Shown: positions 49,575 through 62,127 of the stretch, piece after piece
How the letters are laid out: each line of letters starts with the position of its first letter
How positions within the stretch are numbered: position 1 is the first letter of the stretch
Assembly (NCBI GenBank): GCA_014549065.1
Contig: JACDOX010000052.1
Location: forward strand, 496,001 to 560,000
Direction of reading: 5' to 3'
From: Cardinalis cardinalis
Taxonomy: Eukaryota > Chordata > Aves > Passeriformes > Cardinalidae
DNA: 64,000 bases
Program-made: the position numbers and the translations under genes
Notes under the pieces: model-generated
Told to the model about the DNA's origin: nothing
The model's database searches: none
Seen by the model: only the letters and a program-made list of their open reading frames with translations

Positions 49575-49633
49575 GGGTTTTTGTGCAGGGAGGGGGAGTT
49601 CGAGTGGTATGGTGGATTTTGGGGGCAGCAGGG
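49575..49633 (+). other. G-rich patch, possible G-quadruplex
   Basis: G runs of 3, 3, 5, 5 and 3 at 49575, 49588, 49592, 49621 and 49631. Loop lengths are 10, 1, 24 and 5, so any quadruplex would need one long loop. Unusual in this AT-rich intron. Confidence 0.4.
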
Positions 49634-50584
49634 AAGGATGTTTTGATTTTTGAAGAAAGAATTAAAGAAATTTTGTTTTAGTCAAAGATGATTGAAATAA
49701 TTCTATTCTCCAGAACTGAATTCTATGTATGAAAAAAATTATTCCTCCTTCATATTTCAGGCAATAATAGAATACAGCATATTTTTTCTTTAATAGCTTG
49801 CTTGAATATGCATACTTTTGAGGACTTGAAACTTTTCAATTTTTTATTTTTATTTTTTCGGCTCATAGAGTTTTCTAATAATGTGGATTACTCTTTTGAG
49901 ATATGGCATACTCATTGGAGTTAACTTTACATTGTATAATTGCTTTTAATTATTTTTTCTTTGTTTAATGATATATTAAAAAAATGAAGGGTAAATTCCA
50001 TTATTTGTAATACAATTTTGTTCTCTGGAAACCATTGGTTTTTTNGGGTTTTTTTCCCTCAATTTCTAGTTACATCTGGCAGCTTTGTAACTATTTTTTC
50101 CTTGTTCTATAAAGTTTTTTGTAGTCAATAGTTGATTATGCTAATAGTGAAGGAAATGATTTGGCTTTGAGTATAATAAATAGCAAAATGCTTTGGTCTC
50201 TTGTGAGTGTTACCCTCACCTCATGATGATAATAAATCACGGAGCTTATTAGCCTTGCAGGGGTACAGAAATAAAACAGCAGGATATGCTACGGGAGAAA
50301 TAGTTATATCACTGCATGGTGGTTTCCTGACTCATAGTAAAATGTCATGCAAACCACTAATATCAAATCAAGACATCTATAAAAAATAATCTATAGGCTT
50401 TTTTTTCCTATTTGTTTGGAGAACTGAAAATTAAAACCTCAGAGCAAAAACTAACATAGAGATAAAAGCTTTTCCTTTCTACCTGTCCTAACTAAATCTA
50501 CCATGCAAAGATACTATTTACATGAGATCTAATAGATCACCTGAATCTTTTCCTTGTTGGATCATGCCCTAATGTCTATTTTTA

Positions 50585-50935
50585 GGAGAAAAAGAGGCTG
50601 AGAGGTGAACTTGTTTCTCTCTGCAGCTTCCTGTGGAGGGGAGGTGGAAAAGGGGATGTTGAGCTCTTTTCTCTGGGATCCAGTGACAAGGATGCATGAA
50701 AATGTTTCAAAGTTATGCCAGGGCAGGTTTAGACTGGACATTAGGAAGCATTTCTTTACTGAGTGTGTACTCAAACACTGGATGGATCAGGCTTCCTAGA
50801 GAGGTGATCACTGCCCAGGCCTGTAAGTGCTAAAGAGGTGTTTGGACAGTGCCCTTAGCAAAATGTTTTAACTTTTAGTTAAACTAGATTATAATTGTAG
50901 GTCTATCCCTTCCTACTACAACTATTCTATTTTAA
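50585..50935 (+). mobile_element. CR1 LINE 3' fragment, plus orientation
   Basis: AAAAAGAGGCTGAGAGGTGA, then CTCTCTGCAGCTTCCTGTGG, GCCAGGGCAGGTTTAGACTG, GACATTAGGAAGCATTTCTTTAC, and a 3' end AAACTAGATTATAATTGTAGG ... ACTATTCTATTTTA. These follow the CR1 3' region in the correct order to the ATTCTATT-type tail. The short open frames on both strands here are within it. About 350 bases, moderately diverged. Confidence 0.92.
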
Positions 50936-52924
50936 TTACAAAAAATTTAATGTAACACAATTGACTGTTGTGTGTAAGGGAAAAAAGAAGGAAAAAAGAA
51001 GAAAGGAAACCAGATCTAAATTCTAAATTTGTATTCTGGGCTTTTCTTTTATATTGATAGTATGTTTCCAGATTTCTTTGTTAAGGATGTCTGGTTCAGA
51101 ATACATTTCTAAAGCTCAGATTTTTTTAAAATTTGTCATATAACAATGAAACTTACTCTAATGTGACTACTGTTTATTTTCAATATAATATATGTTTAAA
51201 ATCATGTTGAAATAAGAACATTCTCAAAAAATAGGAAACATTTATTTTATGCTGTATAGCTTTACTGAAGGAAACTACAACCAAAAAAAAGTACTTTAGA
51301 TGCAAATACTCTTTTAAAAATATTATATTTGAGATNTATTTTTTCATAAAATAGATGCTGTAAGGACTGGAAGAGGTCTCCCACTCAGCAGTCCCATTCT
51401 CTCATAAACTCTGTTGTATATTTCACATTGTAAATTTGTTTGTGTTCCAATTTAAAGCCATTCCCATAAAAGGAACACCAATTTCTACAGCTCTCTTGTA
51501 AGATAGACAGGAGCTACAAGTTTGCAGATGAAAAATATTAGTAAGTTCACTCCTTTTTTCTTTATGTCTTTAGGTTTTTTTCCATCCCAGGGCTATGACA
51601 TAATCCAAATTCCTAAGTAAAAAATGTTTTGCTGTTCAAGCCTTCCTGGATCAGCAAACACCAAACCAATGATCTTTCCCCGTATCTATGACATGTGAGA
51701 TCAAGCNATCCTTTTTTCTCTCACTGTGTTTTTCTTTTGACAGCTAATATCAAAATTCAATCTTGGAAAATGGTTCAGAAGATNGCAGATGAAGAGTTAT
51801 GTGTGCAGTTTTTTAGCTGAGTTATTAACATGGATGAGTCCATGTGTAACATGTAAATGTAGGTGTGTGTATTTAGATATATTTATAGAGAGAGAATGTA
51901 CTTAGTAGAAAAAGTTTTCATATTAAGTAAATTAACAAATTAGAAATGTATTTTTTACAATATGAACTATTAAACAACAGCAATCACCAGCTTTTAGCTG
52001 AGATTACTAAGTGCATAAGTGAATAATCCTACTTTGGTCTAGAAATGGTTGAAGGAAAGTGGTAGTGTTGTGGTTGCCAGTTTCTAAAATCGAGCAATTT
52101 AAGAGGGTTATTAGCAGAACTGAGCAGGTTTACTAACTCAGAAGCACATGACTTTACTGAAAGATAGTAATTGCACCTGGCTTCTGCCCGTGAAAGAGTT
52201 TGCGTTGGGTTGTTTACCCAGCTGTAACATTCACCTGACCACATAATCAAGAATTAAAGGCAGGGCTGAGCCTTCCTCACCTACGCTGTGAGGAAGCAAG
52301 ATTCAACCTTAAAATGTAAGTAGAGCCAGCATTCATTTATATTCTTTTCCCTTAGTTTCAGTACCAGCTTTTGTAATTTATTCACTGGACTTGCAGAATA
52401 TCGTTCTTCTTACTTGTTTATAACCAAATATTGAGTGTAATCAGGCACAGCTGTCCCAGTGAGTCATCAGTAATTAACCTGAAACTCCCTGGAGGGCTCT
52501 AGTATCTACAAGTAGGATAATAATTTTGCTGGCTTGCACGTTTGTGTTTCCTTCCGTACTGAATAAGGTGAGAAGTAAAACTGGCATTTCACATTACAGA
52601 CAGCATAAGAAGACCTCTAAAAATCATGCAAGTTTGATATCAAAATAATGGTTGTATTTAAGACATGTAAGTGGGACCAGTACCACACTCAGCCATGTCT
52701 TTCTGAAAATAGTATTATTAATAACTTTACTTGTAATAAACTTGGTGTGGGAAATATTTGAATAAAAAGACATAAAAAGAAGTAGCACAAACTAGGCCAG
52801 TGACGTGGGAGCTAAAATTTATAGGAGACTCAGGAACAAGAGCTACTTGTCTATTTTTCTCTTCAGGCAACCATCAAGAGTAGACTTCCAAACTCAGAGC
52901 TTTTTGTTTTGTGATGGTAACCGT
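50936..52924. other. Intronic sequence
   Basis: AT-rich, with a purine tract at 50978-51009. The interval 52030-52320 is richer in GC and has a 9-bp GC-containing hairpin (52272-52280 with 52288-52296, loop of 7). Its role is unknown. Confidence 0.5.
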
Positions 52925-53023
52925 AAACAAATAAATTAACTAGAAAACAAACAAAAATAAACAAACAAGAGAAGCACAACCAAAACAACAACAAAATACT
53001 CAACCAGAGAAACCCCAAAACAC
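52925..53023. repeat. A/C-rich low-complexity tract
   Basis: About 100 bases of mostly A and C, with AAACAAACAAAAATAAACAA and AACCAAAACAACAACAAAAT. Faces the G/T-rich tract at 53158-53208. Confidence 0.9.
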
Positions 53024-53157
53024 CATACATGAGATAAGTGAGCTGTCCAGATTAAGTCAATGTAAAACTCTGGGCACATCTACAGTGCCTCAGATTTTTA
53101 AGGTTACACTAATAAAGTGGATGATGAGAGCATTGAGTTGTGTCTTTATAGTAAGTA

Positions 53158-53208
53158 CATTTTTGGTGGGTTTTGGTGTTTGGTTTTGTTTGGTTTTGGT
53201 GGGCTTTT
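53158..53208. repeat. G/T-rich low-complexity tract
   Basis: G and T only for almost 50 bases (GGTGGGTTTTGGTGTTTGG and onward). The 103-codon open frame at 53085-53396 owes its hydrophobic F/V/G middle to this tract and is not a gene. Confidence 0.9.
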
Positions 53209-53860
53209 TTAATAAGAATAGGTTATCTAAAAATAATAGGCAGAGAATGGTAGCCCAGACCATATTTTATATTACTATAATAATATATTTTTTACTGAAT
53301 GATTATTACAGTATTTGCACAGGGAATAGAGAAACTCCATTTGAAGTTTCCTCAAGCTTGCTTTCTTCTTATATGGGAGGCAGTAGGGTTGGGTGAAGTA
53401 GCTTTCTGCACCTGGATATGTGACAGAAAGGTATGCAAAATTCATTAACTTGGAGGAAATAACATACTAAAGAAATGTAATTCTGTGAGGTAGGTTTCTT
53501 GCACAGGTGGTGGGAGTCCTGNTTTCTGAAATGCACATTCAGAAGCTCATAATCTTATTATGCAAGATTTGATGAGGGTCTTGAAAGAATAGAAAAATTC
53601 CACATAAAAAGCATGAAATTATTATTGTAGGTTTTTTTTTTAAGTTTCTCAAATGAGAAGCTTCAATAACTCAGTATGTTGTGTTCATAAAAAAATAAAT
53701 GTTAGGATAACTTGGAGTTTTATGTTTCTTAAAATATAGCTCAGATGTGCTTCTAAATCCATAAAAATGCTTACTAAAAACTAGTTCTGGACAACCAAGA
53801 CTGACAGAATTCTAGCACTTTTGAAGGCATAGGAGTTTTCTTGTAAAAGAAGCAAGGGCA

Positions 53861-54138
53861 TGTAGCAACAGGACAAAGGATAATGATTTTAAATTGAAAG
53901 AGTAATTAAAATTTAAAAAAAAATAGAAAAAGCCTGTTTTCTACAAGGGTGGTGCGGCACTAGAACAGTTTGCCCAGAGAATTTGTGGATGCCCCATCCC
54001 TGGAAGTATTCAAAAAACCAGGTTGGAGCTCTGAGCAACTGGGTCTAGTGAAAGGTACCCTTGCCCATGGCAGAGGTGCTGCAGCTGGATGCTTTTCAAG
54101 GCTCCTTCCAACCTAAGCCATTCTAAGATTTTATGAAA
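53861..54138 (+). mobile_element. CR1 LINE 3' tail, plus orientation
   Basis: GTAGCAACAGGACAAAGGAT, then GGGTGGTGCGGCACTAGAAC, TTTGCCCAGAGAATTTGTGG, ATGCCCCATCCCTGGAAGTA, CCTTGCCCATGGCAGAGG and CTCCTTCCAACCTAAGCCATTCTAAGATT. A clear CR1 3' end, ending in a decayed 8-base repeat. The part 53905-53945 is disrupted by an A-rich stretch. Confidence 0.93.
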
Positions 54139-57100
54139 CACTTAAATTTTTTAATTCTTCACATACTGAAGGACTGCTCATAAAAAAGTAATTTATGAGA
54201 TTATGCTACAATGAAATGGATAATGTACAGAAGTATTTCAGAAGGTATTGAAAACCCTGTGTAGAAAATTGTTGATTACATCAGAAATGGAAAGGAATTC
54301 GATTTTCCTGGATTCTTTGAGGATATCTCTGTAAAGCACCTCTTATTACAAAGTAAAAAGTGAAATACAGTTCTATTGCATAATCTACTTGTAATTTTCT
54401 TTTTTATTTTATCAATTTTTGCTCATCTTTTATGTGTGTCACAGGGAGGGTGAGCACAGGGAGTGTGGTTTTATCTGTTTAAAAGATTTACATTTCCCTT
54501 CAAACAGCATATTTGAACGTTTTTAGTCAGTCAGGCTCTTTGAGTAGAAAATTAAGGATTCTTTTCTATGAAAATGTCTGAAAAGACTTAATATGCATAA
54601 AGAATGGTAGAGAAACCTTCCAGTCACTCTTAGTGTTTAAAATCTTTGTATTCAGCTCAAATAGCATATGCAGTGGTCTGATTTTAGATGACAACATTTA
54701 ACAAAAGTCATCCTATTTTGGTGTCAGAAGTAATTTAGGGCAATGAATCCTAGTAAATGCTGATTTTTGAAATTTTTCTCAGTGTAGATACATATGCACA
54801 TATGTAATTCAAGTAATACTCCAAAATATGTGTCTCTATGTTGTTTAAATTGGAAGTTCAACTGTCAAGAATTTGAAAAACAATGACTTATATTCATCCT
54901 AGCTAAAAATCCAAATCAAAATGCACTCTTAATATTTTTTATCATTTTGTGGAATAATATTTCCATGGCAAAAGTTTAACAAATTAACTCTCTACTTAAT
55001 TACCTTTATCATACCATTAAAAGAAAGTGCTTACATGAAACTGCCCATGGCAGGACCATTGCACTGGTGGTTATGAAACTTGAAGAACAGAACTATCAGC
55101 ATGGAGGAGATGACAGCAAAGGTGCTGCAGGTCCCTTTAGTATCTCCCTGTATTAAGGATATGGCCATGATGATACACAAATTGCTTACAGTACTTTCCA
55201 AAAGGGCAGCTTCTCTTCACTGTGGAGTACAAATTAGTTATCTACACCCAATTTTTGTGGATATTGATCTATGAGAACCTTTTAGTCTTTCCTTATATGA
55301 AACTATGAGGAGTATAATCTAAAATAAATCCTAGTATTGTTCTGAAATACAAAATAGTTATGATGTTTCAAGGTAATTTCATATTAGCAGCTTGTTTTCT
55401 ATTTACAGAAATTTTTCTCAGACACAAAATTGTCTTTCTTGGGTTCTCAAGCTGGCCAAATCTACTTAATTTCTTTTTGTGCAAGTTTCTGTATTTACAT
55501 TCTCACTAGATTTTTGTCCTATAAATTTTTGGTCTCAATGTTACATTTAGCATGTGGCATGCCTATTGGAAAGTATTAGATGTCTAATAGGAAAGAATTC
55601 TGAAAATTGCAAGAAAACTAGGATGCAACTGTAACATATATATATTTTTAAATTCGGATAGAAAGTTGTTGCTTTTGTTGAAGAAACAGACTATTAAGCA
55701 ACTACTGTTTCACCTGTAACTTGAACTGTTCGTGTCTAGTCATGGCATAAACAAGATTCTAATTATGTAATTGTATTTTTAATTTACTCATACACTCTCA
55801 GATTCAAACTGAAACTTTTATGACAGAAAAAAAAAAAAGACTTGGGTATGCTGAAGGCTTTCTCTTCTGTAATTGTTTTAGGTTTGGCTGTTGGTTGCAT
55901 TACAGAAGGAAATAACATGGGTGAGGCATATGGGCTAAGTTAAAAATTGCCCCAAATTAAGTTTGAAAAGCTTGTAGTCATACTAGTAATCTGTCTGGTA
56001 TTTTTGTTGTTGTATGACTAACAATGTTAAGATCTTCTTTAAGGCAGTTGCTATTTTAATTACATCAATTGTCCAGCCATGTGTATTTGTTCTCTCTAAA
56101 TGACTTTATTGTTGTGGATATTCACTGTGGGTTTTTTCAAAAGACTTGAATAAATCTACAGTAGTCCTGACTGTACAATTTTAATGGAAAAAAATAAAAG
56201 GAAGGTAAAAGTAGGCCAACATTGTCCATGATTAGAATTTATTTCCACTGTTTCCAATAGAAAACTCTCATCTGATTATTAACTCATTTAACATATTTCA
56301 TGAGCTATTTAATATGTATAAGTACCAAAACTTAAATTTTAACCAAAATGTAACTGTGCAATCAATGGAAATTTCAATTTAGTTCCATTACTTTTAGGTG
56401 GCTTTAAGCAGCTTCTCTCTTTCCCCAACTTTTGATGTAACAATATCTGATGGATGAGATGCAGAGTGATTCACCACTTCTTTTGGCTTCGTGCCTAAAC
56501 TGAGTCAGTCAAGACTAAATTTCTAAGGTAGAATATCATGCCAGATGTTGACTGAGCTCTTGNTGTGAGGCTAAATCTCATTCAAGATTTCATATAATCA
56601 GTAAATGCAGCCAATTTTTATTTTCTTTTGAAGAGAGACATGAAGATAGGTCATTTCAATAATTGGAGAAAAAAGCACGGGAAAAAATATCTATTCTTTA
56701 TACTATTAATGTGATTTTCTGAACTAGTGGTTAATAAACAAGTTAATTGATTGCATGGCATTTCTATGTTACATACTGCTGTTGAGTTTGGGTTTTTTTC
56801 TTATTTTCTCTATAGTTTGTGATAAATTGAGGAGAAATTTACTTCATGCAAACGTGCTTGTACTACTGTAACCTCTCTTCTAAGAGTTTTACAAAACCTG
56901 TCAAATGGGAATAGAGGGATGAGAATCTGTTTGGTTTTTGGTTTGAGATTTTCTTTTAGTTTATTTTTTCTGATTTTTGTCCTGTAAGAAAATTATTTCA
57001 GTGTGATTCCAGGCAGCTTTAACTTAGATGAGCCACACTCAGCAGATCACTGAAGGTCTCATTGCCCTTGGCATCAAAAAGCCAACTAAATTTACATGGG

Positions 57101-60100
57101 TTAAGCTTTANGGGAAACTTGCACATGATAGCATATGCTTTTTTTCAGAATGATATATGCATGTCTTATCTTTCTACCTAATTACTTCTTTAGCAAAGAC
57201 TTTTATTTGGTTACTGAATGGAAAATTAGACTTTTCACTGAATACTTGAGTTTCCTTGCATGTTATGTCATGTTACTGAGTAACTGATCATACTCTGCAT
57301 TTCTCTTTCTCCCAAGTCACTTTTTAAACTTTACTATTTAAAATATTGGAACAGATCACTGGTGGTATGCAATGTTCCTTCCTTTACCAGGACACTGAGT
57401 TTCATTTTTTCCAACTATGCAAATGTAGAAACAACACACAAACTGAAATGTTTCCATAGGTAATTTAAAATAATTATTTAGGTTCACTCTTCTCCCCCCT
57501 AAAGAAAAGAACAAAATAAGCACCAAAAATCTCAAATCATCCCAACAACCCCACAAAAGTATATTTTGAAGCATAAAGATGTCGCTATCAAAGGCATCAT
57601 TATAGGAAACTGCTGAACTCCTCTACCAAGTCAATTTTATTCTTTCTTAACTTTTATGTGATGTTTCACGTGTATGAATACACACACATATATATATATG
57701 TTATCAAGTTTTCAAATGCATATTAGAGAACAATTTTTTATGCTATATGAATACACAGTGATCTGAAATACACATGCTTTACATTTCTCCCACTCATATA
57801 ATTTTGTCTGACAAGATTTTCAGGGCAAGATGCAATCTTTTTTTCCACTTTTATTTTCCTGAACTATATTTAATGCTTCAAAGCATGATTAAACTTTGCT
57901 AGTCAATTCTTTGCCTAATGTATAGTAAGAAGTTTTAAGCTGCACTTCCTAAAAGAGATATAACAATCATAATATTTCTCTGCTTTAACAGAGCTGTGTA
58001 TAGTAATGTAAGGACTCTTTGGTTTGGTATGGAGGCAGGCCTTTTATATCTACATCAATTAAAACTTACTTGCTCCTTAAAACAAGGAAAGGAATTTTCC
58101 AAAATGCTGTCAAAGCATNATTCTTGATTTGGAGTTTTTGTAGTTAATAATAAGAATTGGCCACACCTTTTCAATCATACACAAAATTCCCAGATTTTGT
58201 TAACAATCATGACATAATGAGCCGGAGAATTACAGTGCAGAATTTACTAACTCTTCTTCTAATCCTTCAGATGCAGATGATGTTAAATTTATTTTAAGAT
58301 TATTTTCATCTTACAGTTATGCTCAGTAAAACAAATCATCTTCCCAAGTTGTTATAAAAGTGGCAGGAAGAAACCTTTCTATGTTAANGCCAACATTTGC
58401 ATATCTTTCTCTAGGAACTTTATGTTATAGCAATCAGAAGTAGAGTACTTTTTCCCTTTATGAAGCTTGTAGTTATTCTGATGATGATTGAACAAGGTTT
58501 TAAATTATCTTCTTTAAAACATAACAAACTAACTCCAGTAGTTTATTTGAAGGTGTATTCCAGAGTTTTTGGTTTGCAGCATGTAGTCCTAGTGTGGAAA
58601 ATCATTGCAATGCTGCAGAAGATCAAATCTTCTAAGATTTATAAACTGGTAGTAGCCATAAAACTTTAAAATGAAATTTTCAATTTAATATGATGCAAAT
58701 TAATAATAAGTGGGCAGAAAAGCCTTTATCTGGGAAGCAGTTTTCAAGTTCTACTTTAAATGCTTTCCTGTGTAGCCAGTGTTAGAGACATATTAGTTGA
58801 TGCCCAAGGAGGAAAAGGAACTTCAAAGTGGTCTTTTCTGTTAATCTTTATTGAATGAGTGTAATATGTTAGAACAGCATGTATTATTCAGAGGGAACCC
58901 ATTGCACTTAAGATGGTTGCTAGGAAAATGCAAAATAAACATCTATAAATTCCTTGGAAAATAACATTTAACAGTGTATTTTTCTATAGAAGATAAAAAA
59001 AATAGCATGAATTTCCCTTTAGGTTTATTGACATTAATCCTGATCTCAACTGGAGAAATAGATTAAATTACTTCTTAGTTTGATTATATGTGAAAGCAAA
59101 TCAAAGACGGATCCTTGCATTGCATCTCCTTGTTTTTATGCATGTGCCATTTTATTCTCCTGTAATAAATCTGTTGACAATTATGATAAGTCTGATTGCA
59201 GGATATGAGTTCCAGTGATGGTGAACAATAGAACTGTGAGTTTCATGGAAATAGACTCTTTGTAAAAGTTTTTCCAGTTGGAACATCTTTTATCTTAAAC
59301 ATCTTTCCTCTCATCTTCCCACCATGCAGCACCACGAAAAATCTGTCTTGAATATTTTTATTATAATAGATGCCATTTTTTATGATGTGTGAGNAAGGAC
59401 TCCTAAAAATTATAATCAAATATCATATTATAAAAGCATTTTTAAATAGTTATCTTTGAAAAGAAAAAGAGTACAGTCATATAATTTTAAAACACTTATT
59501 AAACAAGTAAGTCAAGGAACTGTATTGTGTTTTTAAAGGGGTGTTAAAAATGTTATATAAAAATGGACAGATTTACAAGACAGTGTTCAGAAAATTTATG
59601 AGATCCTTGTAACTTTTTGAGATTGTATGGTGAAAGTACCTTATTTGTTATTTTGAAAATAATAATATTTTCATAAAAAAGATTCACATATGAAGGATTT
59701 TATTCTTGTTTTCAGTTTTTTGGGTTTTTTTTGGTTGGTTGAGGTTTTTTCTTTCTGGAAATCTGATAAATGTTTTCCATTTCACAAAATACTTAATTTC
59801 AAATGTAACTTACTTGTAAGTAATGTATTAGAGATGTTTGCAGTGCTGGCAAGTATAAAAAAAATAGATTATTTAGGAAACTCATAAGAGTTGGATAAAA
59901 AGTCTTTGATTCATAATTGTGATCATATTACATTTAGACTTTTTAATAATTTTAGCAATAGGTAAGATTTAAAAATATTTATAATGTTTTCCTGGAGACA
60001 GAGGTGCCTGAAAAATCNGGGTTAAATTGACTTTTTATAATTAATTTTATAATGCCCTTGGAACTGAAAAAGTAATTAATGCGATAATTTTTGCGGGTGA

Positions 60101-61517
60101 ATGTTAGCTTCTTGCATGGAAAATGATATTGACTCCCAAAATTCGAGAACAGCATTAGGTCTACAGTAAAATATTGAGTGAAAAATTTGCTAGTGATACA
60201 AACTCAGTCCAGTAACATTTAAGTTTTATAGCTTTGTTATGCTTATTTTTTTAANTAAGCATTTTATATATAAAAATTTGGTCCTTACTTTATCATTGTT
60301 AATCAGTAATGTAAAATTCATCCTGCCCATTTCTAATTTATTATTTTTCATCTGAATTTTCTTTGTTTAAAACTAAAGTAGAGATAAGTGTTTCTGGCTA
60401 TTCCATAACAACACAGAACTTGATCATCATACACAGTTTTTCATGTCTGAATTATTCTCTGTAGTAATCTGCTTTCTTTGTTAGCAATAGAAGACTAAAT
60501 ATTTATTTAATCACTTGTATAGTCCATAATGAGCTTATGCTTCCTTGTTCCTTTCAAAAAAAGAGTCGAAATTACACACAAATACATATAGAAACCAGAA
60601 TTCAGAGATTTCAGAANTTTTTGATTATTATTCCCTTGTCATAGAATCAGTTCCCAATCTTCATACTCAGTGTGATCAGCTCTGAATTCACACTGAGCCC
60701 TGATCTGGACTGTGTTCAGCTGGATCTTGAAAATCTATTAGGACAGATTCCAGAACATCACTAGGATACTTGCTCGGATGTTGATATCTTCAGTTATGTT
60801 ATTTTTCCTTTCACATAGTCAGAACTTCCTCTGTCTCACTGTATAACCACCACCTCTTGGCCTGTCACAGTGTATTTCAGTGAAAAGCCTCACACTTCTC
60901 CATAGCCTTAAGATCTCCAGCAAATTAACTTCTGTTTTTACTAGTAAAACTTCAATTCACTTATTTATTATTTGCAAGCAAAGATTTTTTTTCTGAAGTT
61001 CAGGAGGGGGAAAAGTACTCTGTTTATGGACTAAACCATCCTTTGACTTCTTCAGTCAAGTATCTTGCTGATTTTCAGTAATGGCGATTGAAGCAGGGAT
61101 GAGGGGTTCTCTTTCCTGTCTGTTCCTAGCTTCTTGTGGATTGTTAAAGTACCATCTGTAGCATGTTAAGCAGCAGTTAGTCAATAGGTTATGCATTGAA
61201 ACATGTCATCAAGTTGCTACAGTGCGGATTATTTTTGGTCATTAGAGAGAACACAGATTTCAGAGTTCCTTGTCAAAAACCCCCACACGGTTAATGAACC
61301 ATGTTTCAATTTTCATGGCCTTCACTGCGTTAATACCAGCTAATGGGTTGCAGGAAATTGCAGTCAGGTTATTTCTTTAGCCAAACTTATCCTCATTCAA
61401 TATAGTTCCTGTTGGTTTACCAGTAAGGTCAGATGTACACTTTCTCAAAATGTCCTTATTATATCAGCATCGACGGGGGCAATTTTGTTGAATTATATTT
61501 TGCTTTTCCTAGGTTTT
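54139..61517. other. Intronic sequence, nothing recognised
   Basis: AT-rich intron. A short CA/TA dinucleotide run lies at 57680-57700. A 10-bp inverted repeat at 60666-60697 (12-base loop) sits in a GC-richer stretch, 60640-61110, whose origin I cannot identify. Confidence 0.55.
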
Positions 61518-61611
61518 CTGTTTGTTTGTTTGTGGTTTTTTGTTTTGATTTGGGGTAGTTTTTTTGTTTTTGTTTGGGGTTTTTTTGTGGGTTTTTGGGG
61601 TTTTTTTTGTA
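61518..61611 (+). repeat. G/T-rich tract with G runs
   Basis: Almost only G and T on the plus strand, with a poly-A stretch right after it (61617-61625). G runs of 4, 4, 3 and 4 at 61552, 61576, 61589 and 61597 with loops of 20, 9 and 5. A quadruplex or other non-B structure is possible. Confidence 0.85.
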
Positions 61612-62007
61612 TATTTAAAAAAAAATTATTACTAAATCTCCACCTACGCATATGAAGGAGATATATGAGTATGAATGTAGTAGTGATGATAAGTTATTGT
61701 AATCTGATGTAATAAACATTAGGCAAAGTCAAATTTTCTTAATCTTTGTGTGTGATTCTAGTTTTCCTATTGAGCCTATTAAATTAAATATTAAAATGTA
61801 AGAGTTTTAGAGAAAACATTTCATTGTAGATTCTACAGATTGATAACTAGTTACCATGACATAGGTAGACTTTGGTCTAACAATTTTTCCTCTTTATGGA
61901 AAAAAAAAAAAAGGAAGGTGTATAATTTCTTCCTTAGTTAAATTGTAGAACTTCTTCATTTTCCAATCTAGAGATATCAGAAGTCACTTTGAAATGCTGT
62001 CAAAGTT
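61612..62007. other. Intronic spacer
   Basis: AT-rich, with a poly-A run at 61900-61912. Nothing else is recognised. Confidence 0.55.
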
Positions 62008-62127
62008 GTCTGGACCATGCTCTCAGGGGTGTGGTGGGATTCTTGGAACTGTCCTGTGCAGGGCCAGTAGCTGGGCTCAATGGTCTTTCTGGATTCTTTC
62101 CAACTTGGGATATTCTCAATTCTATGG
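62008..62127 (+). mobile_element. CR1 LINE 3' tail, plus orientation
   Basis: CATGCTCTCAGGGGTGTGG, TGGGATTCTTGGAACTGTCC, TGTGCAGGGCCAGTAGCTGG, CTTTCCAACTTGGGATATTC and the tail CAATTCTATGG are the 3' end of a CR1 subfamily different from the one at 53861. A short copy, about 120 bases. Confidence 0.9.

Noticed and set aside
53085..53396. 103-codon open frame with an apparent membrane segment
   Set aside because: The hydrophobic part is the direct translation of the G/T-rich low-complexity tract.
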